Shown: positions 15,029 to 22,501 of the stretch, piece by piece
Position numbering within the stretch: position 1 is the stretch's first letter
How the letters are laid out: every line of letters starts with the position of its first letter
Assembly: GCA_903926565.1 (NCBI GenBank)
Contig: CAIYJU010000107.1
Location: 1-37,595 of the forward strand
Origin: an uncultured Bacteroidales bacterium
GTDB lineage: Bacteria > Bacteroidota > Bacteroidia > Bacteroidales > FEN-979
DNA length: 37,595 nucleotides
Reading direction: 5' to 3'
Notes under the pieces: generated by a model
What the model was told of the DNA's origin: nothing
Seen by the model: the letters and a program-made list of their open reading frames with translations, nothing else
Database searches by the model: none
Program-made: the position numbers and the translations under genes

Positions 15029-16924
15029 TTAACTCATCTCTTCAACTTCATTTTCCCGAACACCAGGTAAACTGATTTCAAACCTGCTGCCTTTACCTAA
15101 TTCACTGACGATCGCGATGTCGCCCTGATGTGCCAGAACAATGGCCTTAACATAGCTGAGGCCAAGTCCAAATCCTTTGATATTGTGAATGTTACCTGTT
15201 GTTACCCTGTAAAATTTGTCAAAAACTTTCCGCTGTACTTCCTGGCTCATTCCCAAACCGGTATCCTGTACACCAAAGATGTATTTTCCTCCGCGGTTAA
15301 AGGAAAAAACGACGATCTCAGGGCTGGCAATAGAGTATTTATTGGCATTATCAAGCAGGTTAAGCAATACATTGCGAAGGTGGGCTTCATCTGCTTCAAC
15401 AACAGCGTGCTCGGCTTCCAGTCGTGTCGTAATCACCCCCTCCCTTTTCTCAATTTGCAGCCGGTAATGTTCAACGGTTTTCTCAAGCAGGTAGTTCATG
15501 TCAACAAGTTCCGTCCGCAGTTTGAAATCACGGCTGTCGAGTAATGCCATCTGCAGGACCTGTTCGACCCGGGTATTCATCCGGTTGTTCTCCTCTTTGA
15601 TAATCCTTGTGAAATTTTTGATTGTTTCCGGTTCAGATATCACCCGTGGATTGGTTATTGAATCGGCAGCTATGGAGATGGTCGCAATCGGGGTTTTGAA
15701 TTCATGCGTCATGTTGTTGATGAAATCCGTTTTGATGTCCGAAATTTTCTTCTGACGGATCATGACAATGATACTGCCGCCAGATGAAAGAATGATGATC
15801 AGGGTAAACAGGATCGATCCTATCAGCAGCAGCGAAAGTGATTTTAATACCTGGGATTTCTGATCCGGGAAAAAAACAAGGAGCATGTCCGGCTTCTGAA
15901 AAAGATCATTGGGGAAAAGTGAAACACGATGTTCAGAGTTTTCATATGCTCCTTTAAAACCGGCTGACCGGATGGGTATATGGTTGCTGTCGCTCGACGG
16001 TGAGATTACCGCAAATTCAAAAGGCAGCTCAATTCCTTTATCTTTAAAAGATTTACCAAGGGTGGCCTGCAGACTTTTTTTGTTGATCCTTTGTTGTATC
16101 GGAGCAGGTTTGGTTTCAAGTGCAATCGCCATTTGTTTGATTACATCCTGTATCTTTCTTGCCTTATTATCTAATTTCTGAATATTGCTTTCCCTTATTT
16201 GCTGCCTGGTTTGGTTCCTGGGCGGCCGGTGTTGGAAAGGGACCTGCTGATTGAACAGTGGTACCCTGTACCTCAGATGCTGCGATCCGCTGCCATTGTT
16301 TGCCTCAAGGATAATTTCACTTTCATTAAAATTACCGGGATCAGGTTGCTGCTCATCAAAAGGAGGATTCACAGGAGGCATGTTTATGTTTAACATCGAA
16401 TCCAGCCGTGCCAGCTGATCATCCCATTGAAAATTCATTCCACCCGCTTCCATCGACTGTACCTCCTGAAAAAACTCCTCCATTTTAACTGTGATAGAAT
16501 CCTGCCCATCCTCAGCGGGAACGACATTATACTGATAGGAGTAGTGAATCACCCCTGCAGGAGGCTGATGCGCAACGGGTGGAGGCGGGTACCCGGGTGG
16601 CGGTGGTGGTCCATGTTTCAATGGCATATCATTAACCGCAAGCAGTGAATCAAGATGACTTTTAATGGTGGTGCTTGTGTCTTTTGTAAATGCCTGGACT
16701 ATCCGCATGATGCTGTCACCTTCAAAGTTCCGGCTGATGAAAAACATGTTCTCACGGGCCTCGATTTTATTAACGACGCTGCCCAATGCATCGTTCACGC
16801 TCCGGGCAAATTGTGCCTCTTTAACCTGAAACGCATTTCGGATCCAGAAGAACTGTACAGTAATGATCCCTATCAGCGAAATGCAGATACTTACAATCAG
16901 GATATACAATATTCTTTTGTTCAT
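15029..16924 (-). CDS. Membrane sensor histidine kinase
   Basis: A 631-residue kinase. TM1 at about 5-27, a large extracytoplasmic region (28-362) and TM2 at about 363-388, followed by HisKA with His407 (THEFKTP) and an HATPase domain with an N-box near 522-528, DTGLGM (554-559) and GFGLGLS (584-590). There is no HAMP domain between TM2 and HisKA. The sensor region is rich in Pro, with runs near 106-122, and has no sensor fold I recognise. It is paired with the OmpR-type regulator that follows it. Divergent from it is a small exported protein, a likely target. The signal sensed is unknown. Confidence 0.92.
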   Translation of the reverse strand: MNKRILYILIVSICISLIGIITVQFFWIRNAFQVKEAQFARSVNDALGSVVNKIEARENMFFISRNFEGDSIMRIVQAFTKDTSTTIKSHLDSLLAVNDMPLKHGPPPPPGYPPPPVAHQPPAGVIHYSYQYNVVPAEDGQDSITVKMEEFFQEVQSMEAGGMNFQWDDQLARLDSMLNINMPPVNPPFDEQQPDPGNFNESEIILEANNGSGSQHLRYRVPLFNQQVPFQHRPPRNQTRQQIRESNIQKLDNKARKIQDVIKQMAIALETKPAPIQQRINKKSLQATLGKSFKDKGIELPFEFAVISPSSDSNHIPIRSAGFKGAYENSEHRVSLFPNDLFQKPDMLLVFFPDQKSQVLKSLSLLLIGSILFTLIIILSSGGSIIVMIRQKKISDIKTDFINNMTHEFKTPIATISIAADSITNPRVISEPETIKNFTRIIKEENNRMNTRVEQVLQMALLDSRDFKLRTELVDMNYLLEKTVEHYRLQIEKREGVITTRLEAEHAVVEADEAHLRNVLLNLLDNANKYSIASPEIVVFSFNRGGKYIFGVQDTGLGMSQEVQRKVFDKFYRVTTGNIHNIKGFGLGLSYVKAIVLAHQGDIAIVSELGKGSRFEISLPGVRENEVEEMS

Positions 16925-16961
16925 GATGCAAAAATAGGGAAAGGAAAAGGTCTGTGCCCGA

Positions 16962-17000
16962 TATTAACCTTTCATTAACCAACTTTAACTTTTTATTAAC
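16962..17000 (+). promoter_or_regulatory. Four phased TTAAC repeats, candidate response-regulator site
   Basis: TTAAC occurs at 16964, 16975, 16985 and 16996, spacings of 11, 10 and 11 bases, which is one DNA helical turn. OmpR/PhoB-family regulators bind direct repeats with this phasing. The block ends just before the predicted -33 element of the gene at 17060, the right place for an activator, and starts 38 bases from the kinase start codon, so autoregulation is also possible. Confidence 0.6.
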
Positions 17001-17001
17001 A

Positions 17002-17030
17002 TTTTCAGGCACTTAGACGTCTTAGTTTTG
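17002..17030 (+). promoter_or_regulatory. Candidate promoter of the exported protein gene
   Basis: TAGTTTTG (17023-17030) fits TAnnTTTG exactly. A weak -33 match (TTTTC, 17002-17006) lies about 17 bases upstream, as expected for an activator-dependent promoter. The start codon is 30 bases downstream and is preceded by GGAGG (17050-17054). Confidence 0.5.
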
Positions 17031-17059
17031 TAGCATCAAACTTAAACACGGAGGATTCC

Positions 17060-17827
17060 ATGAAAATTAAATCAAACATGTTCAAAATCGGGCTTGCGCT
17101 CGGGGCAGCAGTGGTCGTAGCTATTTTCATAACACGACCTGCTTTTTCGCAGGAACCTGCAAAAAAAGATGGCCAGAAAAAAATTACCATGAAAATAGTC
17201 AGCAATGATAATGGTACAACCACAATCATTGATACAACAATGGAAATGCCAGATGAAGCAATGATCGATTCTGTCAAAAGAGAGATTGATAAGGTTGTCT
17301 TGATGCACGATCGGGGTAAACGTGTAAAAGTAAAGGTTCACGGCATGCCGCAAGGGTATTCTTATGATTTTGAGCTGCCCCGGTTGCCGGATTGTCCCAT
17401 GGCACTTGAAGATTTGGAAGACTTCGAACTGGAAGGAATGCCTTCATGCCGGGAAATGGAATCATGTGACAGGGAACTGATGGGACAGGGACCAGGTTGC
17501 AGGGTGATGCGTTCGGGAGAAGGTGGTCAGTCGCTTAATGATCTTCTTGGCAATATCCCCATGGACCGTGTTGTTGGTTATACAATCAAAGATCGCAAGC
17601 ATGGCAAGCGGATTGTCATCGACCTGAATGATGCCCCCATGTTCGAAAGACAGGAGCGGGTTATCGTACTAAGGGACCCTGGCAAAATGCACCGGAAAAG
17701 AGATAACCAGGAGCGGCAGATGAGGGTAATTGTAGATACGGATGATGATAAATCCGTTCCACCGCCGCCGCCGCCGCCGCCACCTGCTCAGCCTGACAAC
17801 AAGTCACCGAAACACCCGAAAATTTAA
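17060..17827 (+). CDS. Exported protein of unknown function with polyproline tail
   Basis: A 255-residue protein I do not recognise. Residues 1-30 look like a signal peptide, cleaved near AFS-Q. The mature part is charged and rich in Met, Asp and Arg, with four Cys (112, 130, 136, 147) and a run of nine Pro (234-242) encoded partly by six perfect CCG triplets (17762-17779). GGAGG stands 5 bases before the ATG. It is divergent from the kinase-regulator pair, and the phased TTAAC repeats lie in front of its promoter, so it is probably a target of that system. By analogy only, small periplasmic proteins in this position often act in envelope stress or feed back on the kinase. Confidence 0.75.
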   Translation: MKIKSNMFKIGLALGAAVVVAIFITRPAFSQEPAKKDGQKKITMKIVSNDNGTTTIIDTTMEMPDEAMIDSVKREIDKVVLMHDRGKRVKVKVHGMPQGYSYDFELPRLPDCPMALEDLEDFELEGMPSCREMESCDRELMGQGPGCRVMRSGEGGQSLNDLLGNIPMDRVVGYTIKDRKHGKRIVIDLNDAPMFERQERVIVLRDPGKMHRKRDNQERQMRVIVDTDDDKSVPPPPPPPPPAQPDNKSPKHPKI

Positions 17828-17871
17828 ATCAGTCGTTCTTTATACCTACATTGTTAGTAAATGTGCGCCAG

Positions 17872-17903
17872 GCTGCCGTGTGATTCACGGCAGCTTTTTT
17901 TTT
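17872..17903 (+). terminator. Strong intrinsic terminator after the exported protein gene
   Basis: GCTGCCGTG (17872-17880) pairs perfectly with CACGGCAGC (17886-17894) around a 5-base loop and is followed by nine T (17895-17903). Confidence 0.92.
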
Positions 17904-17931
17904 GCATGCCAATGTGCATTACGTGATATTG

Positions 17932-17965
17932 CAAAAAAAAAGCTGCTCCTGAAACCGGAACAGCT
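17932..17965 (-). terminator. Intrinsic terminator of hydrogenase operon 3
   Basis: On the minus strand, AGCTGTTCC (17965-17957) pairs with GGAGCAGCT (17949-17941), one G-U pair, 7-base loop, and runs into eight further T (17940-17933). It ends hydA3, 21 bases past its stop, and forms a convergent pair with the terminator at 17872. Confidence 0.85.
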
Positions 17966-17986
17966 TTTCGTGTAATTGCAGCAATT

Positions 17987-19780
17987 TTAGTACCTCTTTC
18001 GGGGAGTATAGTGGGTATGTAATAATTCGTGTGATTTATGACCCAGTGGCTTTTCGAGGAATTCTTTGTAGATCTCGGCAATTTCAGGGTTCTCGTGAGA
18101 TTTGCGGATGGGCATGCCCATATCCTCTTCGTAGATGGCCATTTTCCTCTTGGTACGAATCTCCTTGTTGGTTGGAATTGGCTGACCTCCGCCTCCCAAA
18201 CATCCGCCCGGGCATGCCATCACTTCAATGAAATGGTAGGTGGCATTGCCATCTCTGACGTTCTGCATCAGGGACTTGGCATGGGCCAGGCCATTTGCAA
18301 CGGCACATTTTAATTCTACTCCTTCGAGGAAACTCCATTCAGGTTTGACTTTGTCGATTTTAATGCTTGCTTCCCTCACTTCGCCTTCCGTTCCGCGAAC
18401 AGGCACGATGTTGAGTCCGTCGAATGGAACTTCGCGACCGGTAACTATTTCATAGGCAGTGCGAAGGGCAGCTTCCATCACGCCTCCTGTTGACCCGAAA
18501 ATAACCGCGGCACCGCTTGATGAACCCATAAAACTGTCGAATTTCTCTTCAGGAAGGGCTTCAAAGTCCAGGCCAGCCTGTTTGATCATGATTCCAAGTT
18601 CCCGTGTAGTCAACACGAAATCAACATCCTTATAACCGCTCGACCTCATTTCCGGCCGGTTGGCCTCGAATTTCTTGGCGGTGCAGGGCATGATGGAAAC
18701 AGAAACAATGTCCTTGGGATTGAGTTTGCGTTTCTGGGCATAGTAGGTTTTTGCCAAAGCACCAAACATTTGCTGTGGTGATTTGCAGGTAGAAAGATTT
18801 GGCAGATATTCCGGAAAGGTATGTTCAATAAATTTGATCCATCCGGGAGAACAGGAGGTGGCCATAGGCAAGGCAACAGTTGGATCTTTGTCAACCAACG
18901 CTCTTTTCAACCGCGTTAACAGTTCATGTCCTTCCTCAATGATGGTCAGGTCAGCAGTAAAATCGGTATCCAGAACGGAATTAAAGCCAAGCCGCCTGAG
19001 TGCGGATACCATTTTCCCGGTTACGATCTTGCCCGTTGCCATACCCAGCGCTTCCCCGAGTGCAACACGCACTGCAGGAGCAGTTTGTACCACAACATGT
19101 TTGGATTCGTCGTAGATGGCATCCCATACCTGGTCGATGTAATTGCGTTCAATTAAAGCACCGGTCGGGCAGCGGTTCACACATTGTCCGCAATTTGTAC
19201 AAACTACCTCAAATAAAGAGTGTTCGAAAAAAGTCGAGATTTTCATTTTATTGCCTTTGTAGGCAACACCCAGGGCGCTCACACTTTGCAGCTCTTCGCA
19301 GGTTCTCACGCAACGCTGGCAACGGATACAGCGGCTGTCATCCTTGATGATGGCTGTATTGAACATATCGATGGTGTATTTTTTATCCGGCACCAGGTCG
19401 AGGAAAAGGTGGTCGCCGGTCAACATTTGTGATGCCAGTCCCTGCAGTTCGCAATTGCCGTTTTTATAGCATTTGGTACAATCGGCATTGTGCTCTGAAA
19501 GCAGCAGTTCAACAATATGTTTGCGGGCCATCCTGACCTTCATGCTGTTGGTATGGATTACCATTCCTTCAGCGGCAGGTGTTGCGCAGGAAGCAGGCAG
19601 ATTTTTGACCTTTTCCTGTTCAACAACGCAAACACGACAATTTCCGGCCACACAAAGGTCTTCATGGTAACAAAGGGTGGGGATATGGATATTCAGGCTG
19701 CGGGCTGCTTCAAGGATTGTGGTACCTTCATCTACAGTAACCTTGATGGTATCTATCGTAAGATTTATTTTTTTAGCCAT
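17987..19780 (-). CDS. hydA: HydA3: [FeFe]-hydrogenase catalytic subunit with an altered H-cluster loop
   Basis: A 597-residue catalytic-type subunit, colinear with HydA2: [2Fe-2S] Cys37, 48, 51, 65; His97/Cys101/104/110; [4Fe-4S] Cys151/154/157/161 and Cys194/197/200/204; H-cluster loops MPCTAKKFE (364-372) and EVMACPGGCLGGGGQP (519-534). The first loop reads TSCSPGW (308-314): the second Cys, which ligates the [4Fe-4S] part of the H-cluster in CpI (Cys300), is Ser311, while the proton-relay Cys310 is kept. The codon is TCT, one base from TGT. Family patterns for this loop, as I recall them, do tolerate Ser here, so it may still be active. It is last in operon 3, 32 bases after hydB3. Confidence 0.92.
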   Translation of the reverse strand: MAKKINLTIDTIKVTVDEGTTILEAARSLNIHIPTLCYHEDLCVAGNCRVCVVEQEKVKNLPASCATPAAEGMVIHTNSMKVRMARKHIVELLLSEHNADCTKCYKNGNCELQGLASQMLTGDHLFLDLVPDKKYTIDMFNTAIIKDDSRCIRCQRCVRTCEELQSVSALGVAYKGNKMKISTFFEHSLFEVVCTNCGQCVNRCPTGALIERNYIDQVWDAIYDESKHVVVQTAPAVRVALGEALGMATGKIVTGKMVSALRRLGFNSVLDTDFTADLTIIEEGHELLTRLKRALVDKDPTVALPMATSCSPGWIKFIEHTFPEYLPNLSTCKSPQQMFGALAKTYYAQKRKLNPKDIVSVSIMPCTAKKFEANRPEMRSSGYKDVDFVLTTRELGIMIKQAGLDFEALPEEKFDSFMGSSSGAAVIFGSTGGVMEAALRTAYEIVTGREVPFDGLNIVPVRGTEGEVREASIKIDKVKPEWSFLEGVELKCAVANGLAHAKSLMQNVRDGNATYHFIEVMACPGGCLGGGGQPIPTNKEIRTKRKMAIYEEDMGMPIRKSHENPEIAEIYKEFLEKPLGHKSHELLHTHYTPRKRY

Positions 19781-19812
19781 AACTTGTAATTATTTTTCGT
19801 GTGAATACTGAA

Positions 19813-20979
19813 TTAGTAGATCATTTCTTCCTTGAAGTTGTTGACAATGGAGGAGAATGAATTGGCTACAGATTGGCCCAGACCACATTTTGCAGTAATT
19901 TTCATGCTTTCACTCAATTTCATGAGCTGATCAAGATATGCCGCTTTTTTCTCGCCTTTTTTCACTGCAACGATTCCCTTGAGCAGTTGCTGGCATCCGA
20001 CCCGGCATGGAGTGCACTGGCCGCAGGACTCTTCTTCAAAGAATTCGAGGTAGTTGTGCAGCACATTGTACATGGAACGGGAGCTGTTAAAGATCATCAT
20101 TGAGCCGCCTGTGGGAACACCTTCGAAGCCGATGACAGTATCCTTGAATTTTTTCCGTGGTACGCAGAAGCCGGAAGCTCCTCCAACCTGAACAGCTTTG
20201 GTATCACCATCACCGAATTCTTCAACAAACCGGTCGAGGGGCATGCCAAGTTCAAGTTCATAAATTCCCGGAATAGGTGTGTCGCCTGAAACTGAGAAAA
20301 CCTTAGACCCACGGGAGTCGGTGGTGCCAAGTTTTTTATATTGGTCGGGACCGAGCCGCATGATCATCAGCACGTTCACAAACGTTTCCACATTGTTGAT
20401 CACGGTGGGTTTTTTCATGAAACCGCTGGTAGTAGGGTAGGGAGGTTTGTTGCGGGGCTCTCCGCGTCCGCCTTCCATGGATTCAAACAAAGCGCTCTCT
20501 TCGCCGCAAATATAGGCTCCTGAACCCATGCGGATTTCAATCTGGAAATTAAGCCCGAGTTCCTTCATGTGCTCATGATAGATGTCCAGTTCCTTCTCAA
20601 GTTCCGGAACCATGAATTTATACTCTCCACGAAGGTACATCAATCCTTTTGTTGCGCCGATGACCCTGCCGCATATTGCCATTCCTGAAAACACCTTACG
20701 GGGTACCCGTAAAAGAATTTCCCTGTCTTTGAAAGTACCTGGTTCACCTTCATCCGCATTGCACACAACATATTTTTCATCGCCAGGGGCTTCTGCGGTA
20801 AACTTCCATTTCATGGCTGTGGGGAATCCGGCGCCACCGCGACCGCGAAGGCCTGATTCCAGAATGTCTTTAAGGATATCCTCATTGGTCCGTGCCAACG
20901 TCGTGGCTAAAACCTTGTATTTCTCGTTGGAATATTCCCCGAAGATTAAGTCAACTCTTTTAAGGGTTTGATCTGACAT
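19813..20979 (-). CDS. hydB: HydB3: minimal NuoF-like diaphorase subunit of hydrogenase 3
   Basis: A 388-residue NuoF-type flavoprotein: GRGGAGFPTAMKW (46-58), NADEGEPGTFKDR (74-86), CGEESALFESMEG (158-170), and the [4Fe-4S] site Cys319/322/325/365. Compared with HydB1 and HydB2 it lacks both the N-terminal thioredoxin-like [2Fe-2S] domain (about 120-150 residues) and the C-terminal double [4Fe-4S] domain (about 75 residues). The gene is clean at both ends, 27 bases after hydC3 and 32 before hydA3, with no remnants of the missing domains. It is therefore a real short form, not a truncation. HydB forms without the C-terminal clusters have been linked to NADH-dependent, non-bifurcating enzymes in syntrophic bacteria; that function is an inference here. 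Confidence 0.93.
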   Translation of the reverse strand: MSDQTLKRVDLIFGEYSNEKYKVLATTLARTNEDILKDILESGLRGRGGAGFPTAMKWKFTAEAPGDEKYVVCNADEGEPGTFKDREILLRVPRKVFSGMAICGRVIGATKGLMYLRGEYKFMVPELEKELDIYHEHMKELGLNFQIEIRMGSGAYICGEESALFESMEGGRGEPRNKPPYPTTSGFMKKPTVINNVETFVNVLMIMRLGPDQYKKLGTTDSRGSKVFSVSGDTPIPGIYELELGMPLDRFVEEFGDGDTKAVQVGGASGFCVPRKKFKDTVIGFEGVPTGGSMMIFNSSRSMYNVLHNYLEFFEEESCGQCTPCRVGCQQLLKGIVAVKKGEKKAAYLDQLMKLSESMKITAKCGLGQSVANSFSSIVNNFKEEMIY

Positions 20980-21006
20980 GACTGGTTCTCCTATTTTCTA
21001 TGGGTG

Positions 21007-21471
21007 TTATTTTTTTATGAATTCACTGATGATATCATGCACCTTTTCAGTGGTAAGGCCACTATAGGGTGTATCATTGATGAGCATTGCCGGACCTTCA
21101 TGACACCAGCCGAGGCAGTTGGTCTCCAGAAGTGTGAACTTCTTGTTTGGAGTCGTTTCGCCGACCTTAATTTTAAGCATGTCTTCCAGGGTCTGAACAA
21201 TCGTCTTTTTCCCATGCATATCGCAGGTGATGGTTTTGCAAACCCTTACCACATATTCTCCTCTCGGTTCAATGTCGAGAAATGAATAGAAGGTGGCAGT
21301 TCCATAAACCTGTGCAGCCGAAAGATCGAGTTCTTTGGCAATATCGGTCATGCATGTATCGGAAAGATATTTATTTCTTGCGACAACTCCTTGAAGAATA
21401 GGAAGCAAACTGGCTCTTTCCCTGCCATATTTGTCGGCTAATTCCCTAACTAATGATTTGCAATCAGTCAT
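21007..21471 (-). CDS. hydC: HydC3: NuoE-like [2Fe-2S] subunit of hydrogenase 3
   Basis: A 154-residue NuoE-family protein, first in operon 3. [2Fe-2S] ligands are Cys78-x4-Cys83 and Cys119-x3-Cys123. The normal family length and order are kept. It is preceded by a Rex-like operator and divergent from truA. Confidence 0.92.
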   Translation of the reverse strand: MTDCKSLVRELADKYGRERASLLPILQGVVARNKYLSDTCMTDIAKELDLSAAQVYGTATFYSFLDIEPRGEYVVRVCKTITCDMHGKKTIVQTLEDMLKIKVGETTPNKKFTLLETNCLGWCHEGPAMLINDTPYSGLTTEKVHDIISEFIKK

Positions 21472-21526
21472 AAAATATATTTTAAAAAGTTAATATATAG
21501 TGTTTTATGTTCTGTTTCAGGTTTAT

Positions 21527-21544
21527 TGTGAATAAATTAACAAA
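21527..21544. promoter_or_regulatory. Rex-like operator, operon 3 (best match)
   Basis: TTGTGAATAAATTAACAA matches all 14 defined positions of TTGTKAA-N4-TTMACAA. It lies between the predicted transcription start of operon 3 and hydC3, where binding would repress. It is identical at 17 of 18 bases to the site at 6284-6301. Confidence 0.62.
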
Positions 21545-21553
21545 CTTTGACGC

Positions 21554-21561
21554 AAAGATAT
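21554..21561 (-). promoter_or_regulatory. Candidate -7 element for operon 3
   Basis: On the minus strand TATCTTTG fits TAnnTTTG. Transcription would start near 21547, giving a leader of about 75 bases. A good -33 element is not visible. The two Rex-like sites bracket this element. Confidence 0.4.
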
Positions 21562-21571
21562 CAATATTCTT

Positions 21572-21589
21572 TGTTAATTAAATAACAGA
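21572..21589. promoter_or_regulatory. Second Rex-like operator candidate, operon 3
   Basis: TTGTTAATTAAATAACAG matches 12 of 14 positions of TTGTKAA-N4-TTMACAA and overlaps the expected -33 region of operon 3. The rest of the truA-hydC3 intergenic region (21472-21692) is AT-rich and holds no gene. Confidence 0.45.
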
Positions 21590-21692
21590 TGTTGGATTGG
21601 TCACACTTTTTTCTAATTTATATAAGGTCTAAATTACCTGAATGAATCGGGTGAAAATATTTATTTACATTTACAAGGCCCAAGATTCATAA

Positions 21693-22463
21693 ATGAGCCA
21701 CTTCAGGTACTTTCTTAAATTAGCATATAACGGAACCCGTTTTCATGGGTGGCAGAGGCAACCCAATGCAGCAACTGTGCAGCAAACCCTGGAGGAGGCG
21801 ATGTCGATGATGTTACGTTCGCCCATTGTGCTGACCGGAGCCGGGCGTACAGATACAGGGGTTCATGCATCTGAATTTTTTGCACATTTTGACCTAATCA
21901 CTCCGTTAATAAATACCGAGCGTGAGAAACTGGTTTTCAGGCTGAACAGATATCTTGGAGGTGACATTGTTCTCCTTGACATCTTGCAGGCAGGAGTTCA
22001 GGCACATGCCCGTTTCAGTGCAATTTCGCGTACATACCGGTACTGTATTTCTATGGTTCCAAATCCGTTTCGACAGGAGTTTACACACCATATTAATGGA
22101 ACAACCGACATTTCAATCATGAACGAGGGGGCTGCCATGATCAGGAAATATAGTGATTTTACATCGTTCTCCAAAGTTGATACCGACACCATGACGAATA
22201 TCTGCCGCATTACTCATGCACAATGGGAAATGGAGGGTACAGAGCTTGTATTTACCATCACGGCAGACCGGTTTCTCCGAAACATGGTTCGGGCCATTGT
22301 CGGTACTTTGCTTGCCCTGGGAAGAGGTAAAATTTCCCTTCAAGACCTGGAAAATATCATTGAAAGCAAAAACAGGTCGAATGCCGGAGATTCTGCGCCT
22401 GCAAAGGGATTAACGCTGCACAGGATTGTTTATCCGGAGGCGATTTTTTTGGTAAACGGGTGA
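21693..22463 (+). CDS. truA: TruA, tRNA pseudouridine(38-40) synthase
   Basis: A 256-residue enzyme that converts uridines 38-40 of tRNA anticodon arms to pseudouridine. The catalytic motif GAGRTDTGVHA has Asp54 as nucleophile; the N-terminal YNGTRFHGWQ block is also typical. Usual length. It stands alone on the plus strand, divergent from operon 3 and convergent with the transketolase genes, with only 38 bases to the latter and no clear terminator. Confidence 0.96.
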   Translation: MSHFRYFLKLAYNGTRFHGWQRQPNAATVQQTLEEAMSMMLRSPIVLTGAGRTDTGVHASEFFAHFDLITPLINTEREKLVFRLNRYLGGDIVLLDILQAGVQAHARFSAISRTYRYCISMVPNPFRQEFTHHINGTTDISIMNEGAAMIRKYSDFTSFSKVDTDTMTNICRITHAQWEMEGTELVFTITADRFLRNMVRAIVGTLLALGRGKISLQDLENIIESKNRSNAGDSAPAKGLTLHRIVYPEAIFLVNG

Positions 22464-22501
22464 CCAGTGATTATTACCACTTTCGTTTAACCTCCAACGG
22501 C

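Noticed and set aside
16929..16936. TATTTTTG on the minus strand as the histidine kinase promoter
   Set aside because: It would put the transcription start at or inside the start codon, and no -33 element is present.
17762..17779. CCG triplet run as a separate mobile or regulatory repeat
   Set aside because: It is in frame and encodes the polyproline tail of the exported protein, so it is described there.
19781..19812. HydB3 as a broken gene that lost its end domains by frameshift
   Set aside because: The gaps on both sides are only 27 and 32 bases and carry no remnant of the missing domains; the reading frame is clean with ordinary start and stop.
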